64,000 nt of DNA from an uncultured Muribaculaceae bacterium. GTDB lineage: Bacteria; Bacteroidota; Bacteroidia; Bacteroidales; Muribaculaceae. Position 1 is the first letter of the stretch, and the number at the start of each line of letters is the position of its first letter. This document shows, one piece after another, positions 1 to 9,984 of the stretch. The stretch is from contig CANRCT010000012.1 of the NCBI GenBank assembly GCA_947629175.1, forward strand, positions 1 through 64,000, read 5' to 3'. Under the pieces are notes generated by a model that saw only the letters and a program-made list of their open reading frames with translations, had not been told where the DNA came from and searched no databases. Both the position numbers and the translations under genes were made by a program.

Positions 1-2917
1 TCATATTCTCAACATAGGAAAATTTTGGTTCATCTGTAAGTTCCAACCAGACAATTTGTGGTTTATTGAAATCGTCCCAATAGCTGATGCTATCCTGAGT
101 TTCAAACCATTTGTTAGAGGTCTTTTTCCGTGCTTTCTCGTCACCTGCTCCAACGCGAATGCGATGGCCTGCTATTTCTATGAATTGTCCCGTCTGAGCA
201 AGCTTTTGATAGCAGTAATCAGCAAGATAATTGTCGGCTACCCAATCCAAACCTGCTTCACGGAGCATAGGCTCGGCAAAAGAGAGCAGATGGGACTTGA
301 CGGATGGATATTGTTCGATGTCGTAATTTCTCGCCGGGAAAGTGGCGATTAGCCATAGGTTCGCCCAGTCGTAGCCGTAACGCTTGATGTCACGGCCACG
401 AAGAATGGGTCGAATTAATTCCTCAGTACGTTGCCGTTCTTCCGATGTTTGACATTTACTCAGGATCTCATCTCTTTTTTCGGTGGAAATGATGAACGCT
501 TCATTGTATCCTGTAAGAACACCACGATATATGTTTATATCCCAATCCTTGAGAGGCACACCTACGGCTTCGATTTTGCGTTTGATGCTCTGCTCGATGG
601 GCGAGAGGATTACCCACGAGTCGGAGGTGGCGAAATCGGTGGCAACGGCGTTGTGCCGCACGAAATCGCTCAAATTTTTGAGGATATCTTTGTGCTGTTT
701 ACTCCCGGAGACTGCTTGTGTCTCGTGACGATTGCCATCCTTTGAGAATAGTAGTATATTGGTGTCGACCGTTGCGCTGTCGAACACTTGGATGCCTCCG
801 AAATCGAGCAACAGTTTGGGGTTAGTTTTCTTAGCAAGAAACTGACGTAGGTCTTTGCCATATCCGGCTCTCATCCATTTGTTGGATGTGATGTAGCACA
901 GATGACCTCCATTCTTCAGCATACGCCACCCTTGCTCATAGAATAGGCAATATATATCGCCGGTGCGGGCAAATGATTCAAACTTACACCCTTCATAGAG
1001 CTTCGCAAGTGAGCCACCATTGCCTTGAAGCTGAATGTAAGGAGGATTACCGATTACAATGTCGAACCCCCCATTTTCAAATACATCGGTAAACCATGTG
1101 TGCCAAAGGAAGAAATCCGAGTTCTCCGATGGATCCGTTCCTGTGGGAAGTATAATCTCTTTATCAAGTAGCTGACGACGCACATTATTGATTATATCGT
1201 TGAATAGTCGGGCGCGTTTGGCATGATCGGATGTTCCATAATAAGATTTTAAATCCGACACAAGAATCTCGCGATCCGGATCATCTGAGTCAAACAATGA
1301 CGCATGTGAATTCACTTTGGTCATATCGGCAAGGGTTATGCCATTATAGCTTTCCAACAACGAGTTGCCCTGCATGATTTTGAAATGAAGGTTAGGAAGT
1401 GGTTGTGGCTCTTTCTCATCCACCACCATTGCCAGCCAGAAGCGAAGACGTGCAATATCAACCGCACCTTTCTCAATGTCAACGCCATAAATACTCTTCT
1501 CCATGATATGACGTTTGATAAGCGTACGGTCTGAGTCGGGTTTCAACGCGATGAATATACGTGAAAGAAGATTGACGAGACCCATAGGGAATGCCCCAGA
1601 GCCAATGGCCGGGTCACAAATCTTAACATCGACAAGCTTGCGCAGCAGTTTCATCCTTTGTTCAGGAGTCAGAATCTCAGGATCAATTGTTTCGATAAAC
1701 TTTCGGATAAGGGGATGTGCTTTCTTCTCGTAGCCATTATTGAGATAGGCTATGAGTGATTCGCGGCACATATAATCAACGATTTCTTTCGGAGTATAGA
1801 ATGCCCCTTTGTCTTTATTGTCTTCAAGAAGGTTCTCAAAGATACGTCCCAGCATCTCAGGGTCAATGCCGATTTCTGCGTCTTCTGTGTCGTTTTCATC
1901 GATAGTGAAGTTATAGCTATCGAGAAAGCCGAATAATTTTTCGAAATACGAGGCAGGAAAAACGCATCTCTCCGGGTCAACATCATCTTTTTCAAAAAGA
2001 CCACCGTTAAGATATGGTATATTCTCGCTGCCAGGGAGATCTCTTGATGAGGAGGGACGCAGCTCCGGCTTGGTATTCAGCAAATCAAAAAACAATGGCT
2101 CCAGAACACCATCAAGGAAATTATCTTTTTTATCGGAGTTGACGAAAAGGTCGTGCATATAGTTCTTGTTGCCGGCCATCCAACCTTTACGCTGGAGGAA
2201 GTAGAGGAACACAATGCGGCCAAACATCTTCTTGATATAGTCACGTACATGTTTTTCATCGGAGTTAAATGTGTCAACAAACAATTTGCTTTCCTCCGAT
2301 TGCTTTTTCTCAACCCATTTACCTTTCTCCTTTACATACCGTTTGCCTGTGATGTACTGCACAAAATCAGCATAAAGCTCGCGGTATTCATCGAAGAATT
2401 GTTTGCTCAGTGCATCTACCGAGAATGCATCCCGGAGGTTTGTAAAGTCGATTCCTTTTGTCTGTAATGTCAAGAATCGTTCAGCGGGAGTATGATATTG
2501 CATTGTAGGGTCTCCGAAAACGTAAGAATAGCGCTTCGGTGTTGTTGCGGCATCCTTTATGTCGCAAATAAACGAAAGACGCCAGTTCTCGGAATCATCA
2601 TATACCACAAGGGCGGCATCAAATTCTCCATAGGACGCATTAATGAATTTCTTTACGAGATTGCGCAACCCCACACGACGGTTTGTTACACTACCATCAA
2701 GTACATCATATCTGAACAAGCCAATTGAATAACCATCAGGCGTGTCTATTGAACCGAGAAAATATCCCTGCAACTTTTCTTCCGGGTCTGAAATCGGCTG
2801 AGGATTGACTCGCAGACGATTTGCGTGGAAGAAATTAATCAGCAATTCCTGCCATGTCTCAGCGGAGAACGGCGATTTGAATATTTCCTTTAGCGTTGTC
2901 TTATTATATGATGCCAT
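1..2917 (-). CDS. Eco57I/type IIG (PglX-like) adenine-specific DNA methyltransferase, 3' end beyond window edge
   Basis: Manual translation of the minus strand from ATG at 2917 (MASYNKTTLKEIFKSPFSAETWQELLINFFHANRL...) stays open to the window edge. Contains LEDNKDKGAFYTPKEIVDYM, DPAIGSGAFPMGL (SAM motif I) and IVIGNPPYIQLQG (NPPY catalytic motif). Absent from the ORF track because no stop lies inside the window. Confidence 0.93.
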   Translation of the reverse strand, partial: MASYNKTTLKEIFKSPFSAETWQELLINFFHANRLRVNPQPISDPEEKLQGYFLGSIDTPDGYSIGLFRYDVLDGSVTNRRVGLRNLVKKFINASYGEFDAALVVYDDSENWRLSFICDIKDAATTPKRYSYVFGDPTMQYHTPAERFLTLQTKGIDFTNLRDAFSVDALSKQFFDEYRELYADFVQYITGKRYVKEKGKWVEKKQSEESKLFVDTFNSDEKHVRDYIKKMFGRIVFLYFLQRKGWMAGNKNYMHDLFVNSDKKDNFLDGVLEPLFFDLLNTKPELRPSSSRDLPGSENIPYLNGGLFEKDDVDPERCVFPASYFEKLFGFLDSYNFTIDENDTEDAEIGIDPEMLGRIFENLLEDNKDKGAFYTPKEIVDYMCRESLIAYLNNGYEKKAHPLIRKFIETIDPEILTPEQRMKLLRKLVDVKICDPAIGSGAFPMGLVNLLSRIFIALKPDSDRTLIKRHIMEKSIYGVDIEKGAVDIARLRFWLAMVVDEKEPQPLPNLHFKIMQGNSLLESYNGITLADMTKVNSHASLFDSDDPDREILVSDLKSYYGTSDHAKRARLFNDIINNVRRQLLDKEIILPTGTDPSENSDFFLWHTWFTDVFENGGFDIVIGNPPYIQLQGNGGSLAKLYEGCKFESFARTGDIYCLFYEQGWRMLKNGGHLCYITSNKWMRAGYGKDLRQFLAKKTNPKLLLDFGGIQVFDSATVDTNILLFSKDGNRHETQAVSGSKQHKDILKNLSDFVRHNAVATDFATSDSWVILSPIEQSIKRKIEAVGVPLKDWDINIYRGVLTGYNEAFIISTEKRDEILSKCQTSEERQRTEELIRPILRGRDIKRYGYDWANLWLIATFPARNYDIEQYPSVKSHLLSFAEPMLREAGLDWVADNYLADYCYQKLAQTGQFIEIAGHRIRVGAGDEKARKKTSNKWFETQDSISYWDDFNKPQIVWLELTDEPKFSYVENM

Positions 2918-2925
2918 GATGTGGG

Positions 2926-5900
2926 TCAGATGAATGTTTCGGAGATTATGATTTTAGGGTCACTTACATCCTTTTTAACGGAATCGCTTGTTATATTAGT
3001 GTGATATTCATCAACTAATTTACTTATAGCCTTTTGTAACTTGTACTCAGATTCACGGATTTTAATTCGGTCATTTTTGTATTCCTGCGATATTGTTTTC
3101 AACTCCCTCGGAAGCTGGGAATATGTGCCCTGACCAAGATAACCACGCAGAATTTTCACATTAGCGGTTATGATAGGGTCGGTAAACACCTGTAAAAGCG
3201 TTCTTAGGAATTTATCTGCCACTTGAGCGGTTTTGTCGAGGGTCGCGACATCCACCTTTGCCTCATCGTGAACCTCGATGACAGTCTGACGGTATTTTTC
3301 CAATGCTCGATTTACCTGACTGTAATGCGAATCGTCTTCTGGGATGGGAGTCGCTTGCTCATCCGGTCGTGCCTTTAGATAACCTACTGCTGTCAGGAAG
3401 TCAATAGGCTCAGGATTCCCTGCACCAACAAGATAAAATTCGGTTTTCACCTCCGAGGATACAAACACGATGGTTTTACCATGGTGTTTGCCGGTATCAT
3501 GACCGACGCGGCTTTTTAGTGGTAACGCTTTGATTTTGTGATAGAGGTCACGGTCATTGTTGTATAAGTCTCGCAGCTCACGGAGTAATGCGATTTTCTT
3601 GTCAATGCTATCTCTCACGTTGCTGTCAAACAGTTTGAACTCTTTTACAATCTCCTCCCTCGAATAAATCTGGGCATCCTCTCCATAAGCCGAGTGAAAA
3701 CTCTGTAGCTTAATCAGCGCGTTCTTGTAAAGCTGAATTTCCTTATCCCCCTGCTGAGATGGATAGAACATGAAGTTGTAGATGTTAGGAGCAACAGATC
3801 CAATTCGGTTTACACGTCCAATACGCTGCATCAGACGAGAGGCATTCCAAGGAGAGTCATAGTTCACAATCACATTAGAACGATGTAGATTCACGCCTTC
3901 AGCCAAAACATCAGAAGTAAGAATGATGTTAAAATCATTCTTCTGCTCTTCCGCCGACACATTCGCGTCGAAATTGGCTTTGACCTGACCTTTCTTTTTA
4001 TTGCGGTTTGATGCGGTGATCAACAACACATCGTCTCTCCCCATAGTATTATGAAGATAATCGTACAGGAATTTAATCGTATCCACACTCTCGGAGAATA
4101 CCACCAGTTTCCCTGTCGGGTTTATGTCTGACGATAGGAGAGTGTTTTGCAGACTATTGATAAACAGTTCCAGTTTAGGGTCATCGGAGACTTGTGACCA
4201 TTCATCGTTGAGTTTTTTGAGTATGTTCCTATCCTTCTTAAGCATTTCAATAAACTCGGGCTGGAAATCGGAAGCATGATAGAGAATGTCATCTTTGCTA
4301 TATCCTTTTTCCATCGCAAGTTCAAGAATCTCGTCAAGTTCCATATCCTTTGCCTGTAACGCTTTCACGTTTAGCTCCGGGGCAATGATGACCTTATCCT
4401 GCTCAAACATCTTTATCATGTCAGATGTGATGCGCAGTAAAGTAGCCAACGACTTCTTGAAAGCATGGAAACTGCTCTCAAGTCGTTTTACCATGTGAAC
4501 CTTGTATATACCTGCAAGACTCTGGCTTATTTGTTTTGCTCGGGGATAACGGTCTCTAAACTCCGGATTGAGAAATTCTATGGCTCGATAACGTGCATAG
4601 CCAACATGCTCAAGATTCTCTTCATCAGTAAGTGCCGACAGCGTTGCATAGAATTTTTCACTTAGAGAATCGCCTAATTGGTAGGTCAGTTCATTCGGAG
4701 GAAGTATATGTGGGAAAATTATACCTTGATCTTCAAGGTCATGGCAATAATCCGGATCGTTGAGGATATTATTGCGGGTGCGACGGATTGTCACCTTGTC
4801 GATTACCTCATCGCGTATTGACGCATATATCTTTTCAACATCAGCAGTAACATCCCGTCTGGCGCGTTCCCTCATTAGCTTCTTGTAATCCGATATTTTG
4901 GGAACAAAGAATGCTTTCAGATTTGGAACGCCATCAATAGTACATTGCTGACTGTCTTGAAACAAAAGCAACTGATTCAAGAGGTCTTCCGGTCTGTTGT
5001 TTAGGGGCGTGGCAGAAAGAAGCATCACTTTTTTACGTGATGATTTCAACAATCCTTGATTAGAGCAAGGTGCTTTACATATTTTTTGCAGCTCATCATA
5101 TTTTCCGGAGAGGTCTGACCGGAATCCGTGAGCCTCATCAACGATGATAAGGTCAAACTCCTCTTTGTCTTTGTATTGGTCTTTGCCCTCCAGGATTTTC
5201 TTTAAGCTGCCATTCGTTATGAACTGGGCTTTCTTGCTGATGCCAAATAATTTGAATGTACTACGCCAGTTTTCTTCAAGTGCCGGAGGGTAAATAACAA
5301 GTATATTGGTGTTTTTACCATTAGCTTCGATGAATCTTTTGGCAATCATTGTGGCAATCATCGTTTTGCCAAGACCTACGACATCTGAAAGGAATAATCC
5401 GTTATGCTGAAGTAGCATTTGATAACCTTGGATTACCGCATCTTTCTGATATTTCAGTTCTTTTACTCCGTCGGGAAGCTGTATAGTAAAATCATCTTCT
5501 ACTTGATCACCGAAAGCCTCAATAAGAACCTTGATATACAATTCATATGGTGTCGGTTGATAACCGAGATAGGTCTGTTTTTTATATGCGCTTATATCAT
5601 CGGCTGTTATGGCTATTGCCTCATTCCAAAGCATATCAAATTGCTCATGGCAGTAGTTTACATCATCGAAATCCTTCATTGCCACGTTCAACTCGTACCG
5701 TGGAGCGACAGTTATTCCTAATCCGGATTCCGAGATATTAGACGAACCCATAATCACCCAACCGTCTGAGTTGGGAGTATGTGTTTGGGGCAAACACAGA
5801 TAAAACTTGGCATGGAGGTTTTTTGACGGATGAATCCTCATTTGCAGTCGCCCGGAAACAAGATCTTCGCACATTTGCAATATACCTCTTTCAACCTCAG

Positions 5901-6207
5901 GTAAATAATGGGCGTTTACAATATCTTCCGCAAAGTCAGTACTAAATATTTCACGAGCCTTATCCTCATTCTCCAACATCAATAATGCCTTGTTATGCTT
6001 CCTAAAGATATTATCAATGTTGATGCCTACCAGTATTTTTATCTCTGGCACATCGCCAAGTTCTTCTCTAAGTTTGAAGTAACCTGATGACCGAAAGAAT
6101 CCGACTACTGCAAGGAATCGGTCAAAAGAAGCCATTTCTGACGCTATACCTTTTAATTTAAGGAATAGGGTATTAGATGGTGTATTATTGAAGAACTTAG
6201 TGCTCAT
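2926..6207 (-). CDS. PLD-like (HKD) nuclease domain fused to SNF2/DEAH helicase
   Basis: N-terminal LHAKFYL...GSSNISESGLG (PLD HxK-type motif), then GLGKTMIA (Walker A), DEAH (motif II), SATPLNN (motif III), DVLAEGVNLHRSNVIVNYDSPWNASRLMQRIGRVNRIG (motifs V/VI). 8-nt gap to the methyltransferase. Confidence 0.93.
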   Translation of the reverse strand: MSTKFFNNTPSNTLFLKLKGIASEMASFDRFLAVVGFFRSSGYFKLREELGDVPEIKILVGINIDNIFRKHNKALLMLENEDKAREIFSTDFAEDIVNAHYLPEVERGILQMCEDLVSGRLQMRIHPSKNLHAKFYLCLPQTHTPNSDGWVIMGSSNISESGLGITVAPRYELNVAMKDFDDVNYCHEQFDMLWNEAIAITADDISAYKKQTYLGYQPTPYELYIKVLIEAFGDQVEDDFTIQLPDGVKELKYQKDAVIQGYQMLLQHNGLFLSDVVGLGKTMIATMIAKRFIEANGKNTNILVIYPPALEENWRSTFKLFGISKKAQFITNGSLKKILEGKDQYKDKEEFDLIIVDEAHGFRSDLSGKYDELQKICKAPCSNQGLLKSSRKKVMLLSATPLNNRPEDLLNQLLLFQDSQQCTIDGVPNLKAFFVPKISDYKKLMRERARRDVTADVEKIYASIRDEVIDKVTIRRTRNNILNDPDYCHDLEDQGIIFPHILPPNELTYQLGDSLSEKFYATLSALTDEENLEHVGYARYRAIEFLNPEFRDRYPRAKQISQSLAGIYKVHMVKRLESSFHAFKKSLATLLRITSDMIKMFEQDKVIIAPELNVKALQAKDMELDEILELAMEKGYSKDDILYHASDFQPEFIEMLKKDRNILKKLNDEWSQVSDDPKLELFINSLQNTLLSSDINPTGKLVVFSESVDTIKFLYDYLHNTMGRDDVLLITASNRNKKKGQVKANFDANVSAEEQKNDFNIILTSDVLAEGVNLHRSNVIVNYDSPWNASRLMQRIGRVNRIGSVAPNIYNFMFYPSQQGDKEIQLYKNALIKLQSFHSAYGEDAQIYSREEIVKEFKLFDSNVRDSIDKKIALLRELRDLYNNDRDLYHKIKALPLKSRVGHDTGKHHGKTIVFVSSEVKTEFYLVGAGNPEPIDFLTAVGYLKARPDEQATPIPEDDSHYSQVNRALEKYRQTVIEVHDEAKVDVATLDKTAQVADKFLRTLLQVFTDPIITANVKILRGYLGQGTYSQLPRELKTISQEYKNDRIKIRESEYKLQKAISKLVDEYHTNITSDSVKKDVSDPKIIISETFI

Positions 6208-6447
6208 ATAAAAATAATAAAACTCCGGGGCAGTTATCTGAGGGCTGACCGAGCCTGTAACGACTGCTTAGGAGCTTCAATAATGGTTGGTTTTGGTGGC
6301 ATCGCTGCCTTTGGTGTTAAACCGTTCCGGTCATATTCAGAATTTTGAGGTTACTATATTGCAAAATTAGCGATTATTTCTGAGATAGCAATCGAATATG
6401 CTAAGAAACATAAGGCTGAGAGCTGATTAGAAGAGGTAAAAAGTGAA

Positions 6448-6481
6448 AACGCCGCCGAGGTATGTTTCCCTCGGTGGCGTT
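6448..6481 (-). terminator. Rho-independent terminator of the mob operon (minus strand)
   Basis: AACGCCGCCGAGG (6448-6460) / CCTCGGTGGCGTT (6469-6481), 13-bp stem with one G-U. On the minus strand it is followed by TTCACTTTTT. Sits just after the relaxase stop. Confidence 0.8.
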
Positions 6482-6485
6482 GTGG

Positions 6486-7694
6486 TTAGTGTAGTTTGGG
6501 CCCTTGTCGGCGGCGTTTGGCTTTTTGTTCTTCACGATAGCGGTGAAGTGCCTCTTCTATGGTAAGTCCGGGATGGCGGCTCAGCCACAGTTTGAAATCA
6601 TCAGGCAAAGCACCTCCATTAGCAAAACCTTCTTGCGTCTGCGAGGCTCCTGAGGATGGAACTTGGGATAACCGAGTGCCATAGTTTTGCGACTGGGATG
6701 CAGTTTGCCCGTCTAAGTCCGGATTCGATGAATAGACTCCCGGAGTCATGCGCTGTGGGTTGAATTGTATCCACACAGTAGGCATAGCTCCCTGGCATCC
6801 GTCAACTCGGACAGCTTTCCCCGCAACATAATCATTAATCTGTTGTGTCGTAAACCGCACGCCTTTGTATGATGCGATAGGCACGATGGAGCCATCTGCA
6901 TACATCCATTGAGACTGAGGATGTAACGGTTTGTTGTTGGCAAGATGCTTGGAAATATTGCCCAGACTGAATCGCCGGTCAATCTTTGATGCGGCGAAAC
7001 GTTTGCCTTTTCGGGTGTACCATAGACCCTGCAATTCGCCGGTGCCGCGCTTATATTTGTATTCTATGCCAACTCCAGCCGCTTTTAAGCGGGTCTCGAA
7101 TTGCTCGAAAGTATGGACGGATTTATCCTTCCATACCGAGTCAACGGCGTTGAAAATCTCATATCGTATCTTTTCCGTGCCACGCAGTTTATTGACATTA
7201 GTCTGCCGCTTGTCCTCGGAAATGTGCAGTCCGTATTCCTTTGTCAAGTCAAGACAGACAGCCCTGTTGCGGCTGAAATCATTTTTATCGGAAATGGTTT
7301 CGGCGTGGTTATCTATTCGGCTGAACACGATATGACAGTGTGGATAATCCTTGTCGAGATGGCGGACAATGATGTATGGAGTATCCACGATGCCCATTTT
7401 CTTCATATATTTTTGGGCAATCTCTACCATAATCCGGTCATCAACTTTATCCTTGTCGTTGGCATGGAAGTTCAGGGAAATATGTCCTACCGGATTTTTC
7501 AAGTCCGGATTCAAGGCGAGATTATCCTCAAAAGAAGCGATAATTCCACTCCGCCCCTCAATAGTAGATACATCTTTATAGTCGATAAGACGCCATTCTT
7601 TGCATGGAGAACCGTCGGGATTGTCCTTCTTTCTGCGGGTGACGTAATCGACGCAACCACCAAAACTGCCGCCTTTTGTTATCTTGCCCATCAT
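6486..7694 (-). CDS. Relaxase/mobilization nuclease (MOBP-like, PF03432-type)
   Basis: MMGKITKGGSFGGCVDYVTRRKK... HISLNFHANDKD... PHCHIVFSRIDNHAETISD (HxH). Start at 7694 preferred over the longer ORF (7751) because it gives an ATGA overlap with the MobC stop at 7691. Confidence 0.9.
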   Translation of the reverse strand: MMGKITKGGSFGGCVDYVTRRKKDNPDGSPCKEWRLIDYKDVSTIEGRSGIIASFEDNLALNPDLKNPVGHISLNFHANDKDKVDDRIMVEIAQKYMKKMGIVDTPYIIVRHLDKDYPHCHIVFSRIDNHAETISDKNDFSRNRAVCLDLTKEYGLHISEDKRQTNVNKLRGTEKIRYEIFNAVDSVWKDKSVHTFEQFETRLKAAGVGIEYKYKRGTGELQGLWYTRKGKRFAASKIDRRFSLGNISKHLANNKPLHPQSQWMYADGSIVPIASYKGVRFTTQQINDYVAGKAVRVDGCQGAMPTVWIQFNPQRMTPGVYSSNPDLDGQTASQSQNYGTRLSQVPSSGASQTQEGFANGGALPDDFKLWLSRHPGLTIEEALHRYREEQKAKRRRQGPKLH

Positions 7695-8086
7695 ACGCTG
7701 TCGGGTGTATTTCGATAGATTTTTATCAGTGAAAGAACAAAATCCTTGCACTGAATTATCTCTCTGTATGTACGGACAATCTGGTCATCCGAGGCACCAC
7801 TTTTTAGAATGGCACCAACAAATTTTGCCGTGCGGTTGAGATTTTCGGCGATTCCCTGAAGGTCGCGGATTGCCTTGACATCTCTTGGCGTGAGCCTTTC
7901 CACGACTTTGCAATGCAGTGCCGACTGCCGGATATATTCCGAGCGGTTGAGCCCTGCCATGAGAGCTTTGTCCATCATTACCTGATACTGGTCGATGTCG
8001 AATTTCACCGGCACCATGATGGACTTTCTTTCATCAGCCGGGAGTTTGGGACGTCCTTTAGCGGGACGTAAATTGGATTTCTTCAT
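7691..8086 (-). CDS. MobC-like plasmid mobilization relaxosome protein
   Basis: 131 aa (KFDIDQYQVMMDKALMAGLNRSEYIRQSALHCKVVERLT...IAENLNRTAKFVGAI), typical MobC RHH-like N-terminus and C-terminus; directly upstream of and overlapping the relaxase. Confidence 0.85.
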   Translation of the reverse strand: MKKSNLRPAKGRPKLPADERKSIMVPVKFDIDQYQVMMDKALMAGLNRSEYIRQSALHCKVVERLTPRDVKAIRDLQGIAENLNRTAKFVGAILKSGASDDQIVRTYREIIQCKDFVLSLIKIYRNTPDSV

Positions 8087-8122
8087 TGGAAATTCTGTTT
8101 GAGGTTTGTGACCATCGGGAGC

Positions 8123-8223
8123 GGAGGGGAGCGAGTCGTTTGAGGATTACTTGTAATACGAAAACATAAACTCGCTCCCTCCAATTCCGAACCCTATCGA
8201 TAGTTTCGAGATGCACGAAACTA
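8123..8223. other. Candidate oriT of element 1 (two inverted repeats upstream of mobC)
   Basis: IR1 GGAGGGGAGCGAGT (8123-8136) / ACTCGCTCCCTCC (8170-8182); IR2 perfect 8-bp TAGTTTCG (8201-8208) / CGAAACTA (8216-8223) with a 7-nt loop. Located between mobC and the DUF3408 gene. Confidence 0.5.
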
Positions 8224-8314
8224 CGAGGACTATTTAGCGGTCAAATAGGTTAATATCTCCATGTGAATATTCATGTGTATGAATATGTGTATGTATATAG
8301 TTGCAATCACGCAT

Positions 8315-8821
8315 TCAGAGTTTGCGCCAGATTTCGATGTCCGGGGAGTATGCCCGCAGGTGGTCGTCGAGGACGGCGTTGATGTAGCTGGCGACGGTTG
8401 TGCCACGCTCGCCGAGGATGCGGGCGATGCGTTCAAGTTGCTCCCAGATGTCGTCCTCGATATTGACCGGGTGACGGTTCACCAGCTTTGCCGGAGTAAG
8501 GAATGTAGCCTTGAACTCGGCGAAGTCCGATTTGCGCTGCTGCTTGCCGATGCGCTGTTGCTTCGGCGGCTCGGTCGTTTCGATTACGGATGTTGCTTCG
8601 GTTGCCGTCTGCTCGTTGCCGAACAGATTTTCATTGGCAACGGCGTTGACAGTGGCGGTGCTGTTAACAGCATTGTCGCTGTTTACTGCGGGATTGAGGT
8701 TGGTAGAGTTATCGGGTTGCATAATAATTTGGGGGTTAGAGGTTGATACTTGGATTTCGGGTGCATCGGTCAACTCTGTTGACTTGGATGCGGTGGTTGA
8801 AGGTGTTTTTGTGGTTTTCAT
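8315..8821 (-). CDS. DUF3408 domain protein (mobile-element accessory)
   Basis: C-terminal RHPVNIEDDIWEQLERIARILGERGTTVASYINAVLDDHLRAYSPDIEIWRKL. ATGA overlap with the upstream gene. Confidence 0.75.
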   Translation of the reverse strand: MKTTKTPSTTASKSTELTDAPEIQVSTSNPQIIMQPDNSTNLNPAVNSDNAVNSTATVNAVANENLFGNEQTATEATSVIETTEPPKQQRIGKQQRKSDFAEFKATFLTPAKLVNRHPVNIEDDIWEQLERIARILGERGTTVASYINAVLDDHLRAYSPDIEIWRKL

Positions 8822-9900
8822 TGTTTTGGTGGTGTTGAGGTTTTGTTGATTGCATCAGTATCCGGGTTATACCGTTCAACAGACACGAGGGTGAGTTGCA
8901 GGTCATCAATTAGTTTCTGCAACATCGGGTTACGGCGTATCATAGTTTGCAGCACGGCTTGGTCAGGCTCGATTTGCAGGAGGTAGTCTGCTATGTCAAG
9001 TCCCGCTTTTCGCTCGTCGTCGGTGGCAACTTCTTCAAGGTAGTTGAAGATACTTGCCTCGATACCGAGATTGCAAAGCAAACTCAGTTTCTGTCGCCAT
9101 TGGTCGGTCGCGCCTATATCGGGATACAGGATTACCTGACGGCCTCGGAGAACACAGAGTGCGTCGGAATTAAAGCAACCGTTTTTACCGCCGGATGCGA
9201 GCCAAACATATTCGGGCAGATAATAAGCTGCCACAAGTGCCGTCTTTTCGCTCTCGACAATGGCAACCGGCTTGCCCCTGTTCATCGGCAACAGGTGTTC
9301 GCCGAAAAAGCACTGACGCAGATTGAACTCGGGCAACTTCAACAGCGAATGAACCCATGTGACATGGTTGAACGGGTGCTTGACACGTTTGCCGCTGTCT
9401 GCATCATAGAGCATGACTTTCCCGGTACGAACACTGCCATTGATGTCGGTCTGCCAGAATACGCATGACCCCGGCCAGTGCTTCGATGTACCTACGCGAT
9501 AATCTTTCATCAGCCTAAGGGCTTCCTCGGCTCCGAACTTGGAGTGGAGGAACAGATAGAGGTTGTTCTTCTCATATCCGTGCAGAGTCTGTGCAACAGT
9601 CTCTGCCGCGATGAACGATGTCGGCTTTCGCTGCTCGGTCTGCTTGGCTCGCCATGCTGACGGAGCTGTGAAATCAGAGTGCAAGGGCTTAGCCTCCGGA
9701 TTACGCTCAAAATATTCCTTCGGTGTCAGGTGGTAGCCGCAGCTCTGCTCATGGTCGCATCTGCCAACATCATCAGGAAACGAGATTTGTTTCTCAGTGT
9801 CGATATATCGGCTGAAGCAACGCTTCTTATGACAGGCAGGGCAACAGTATCGGCTTCCAACTCCCTTATAGGGCTGGAGAATGAATCGGTGTGCGTTCAT
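8818..9900 (-). CDS. DUF6371-like / zinc-finger plus TOPRIM primase-like protein
   Basis: N-terminal Zn-binding YCCPACHKKRCFSRY...CDHEQSCGYH; TOPRIM-like VAIVESEKTALVAAYYL and ILYPDIGATDQW. Confidence 0.75.
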   Translation of the reverse strand: MNAHRFILQPYKGVGSRYCCPACHKKRCFSRYIDTEKQISFPDDVGRCDHEQSCGYHLTPKEYFERNPEAKPLHSDFTAPSAWRAKQTEQRKPTSFIAAETVAQTLHGYEKNNLYLFLHSKFGAEEALRLMKDYRVGTSKHWPGSCVFWQTDINGSVRTGKVMLYDADSGKRVKHPFNHVTWVHSLLKLPEFNLRQCFFGEHLLPMNRGKPVAIVESEKTALVAAYYLPEYVWLASGGKNGCFNSDALCVLRGRQVILYPDIGATDQWRQKLSLLCNLGIEASIFNYLEEVATDDERKAGLDIADYLLQIEPDQAVLQTMIRRNPMLQKLIDDLQLTLVSVERYNPDTDAINKTSTPPKQ

Positions 9901-9984
9901 AGATTCTCAAAGATTTTGCTTGCATTTTCTGCGTAACCCGCATTTTGTCGGTTCAAAATGCGGAAAATGCAGAAAGCGCAGGTG

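Noticed and set aside
6375-6425. Possible plus-strand gene remnant (..ISEIAIEYAKKHKAES*)
   Set aside because: Upstream in-frame stop leaves about 25 codons; no recognisable family.
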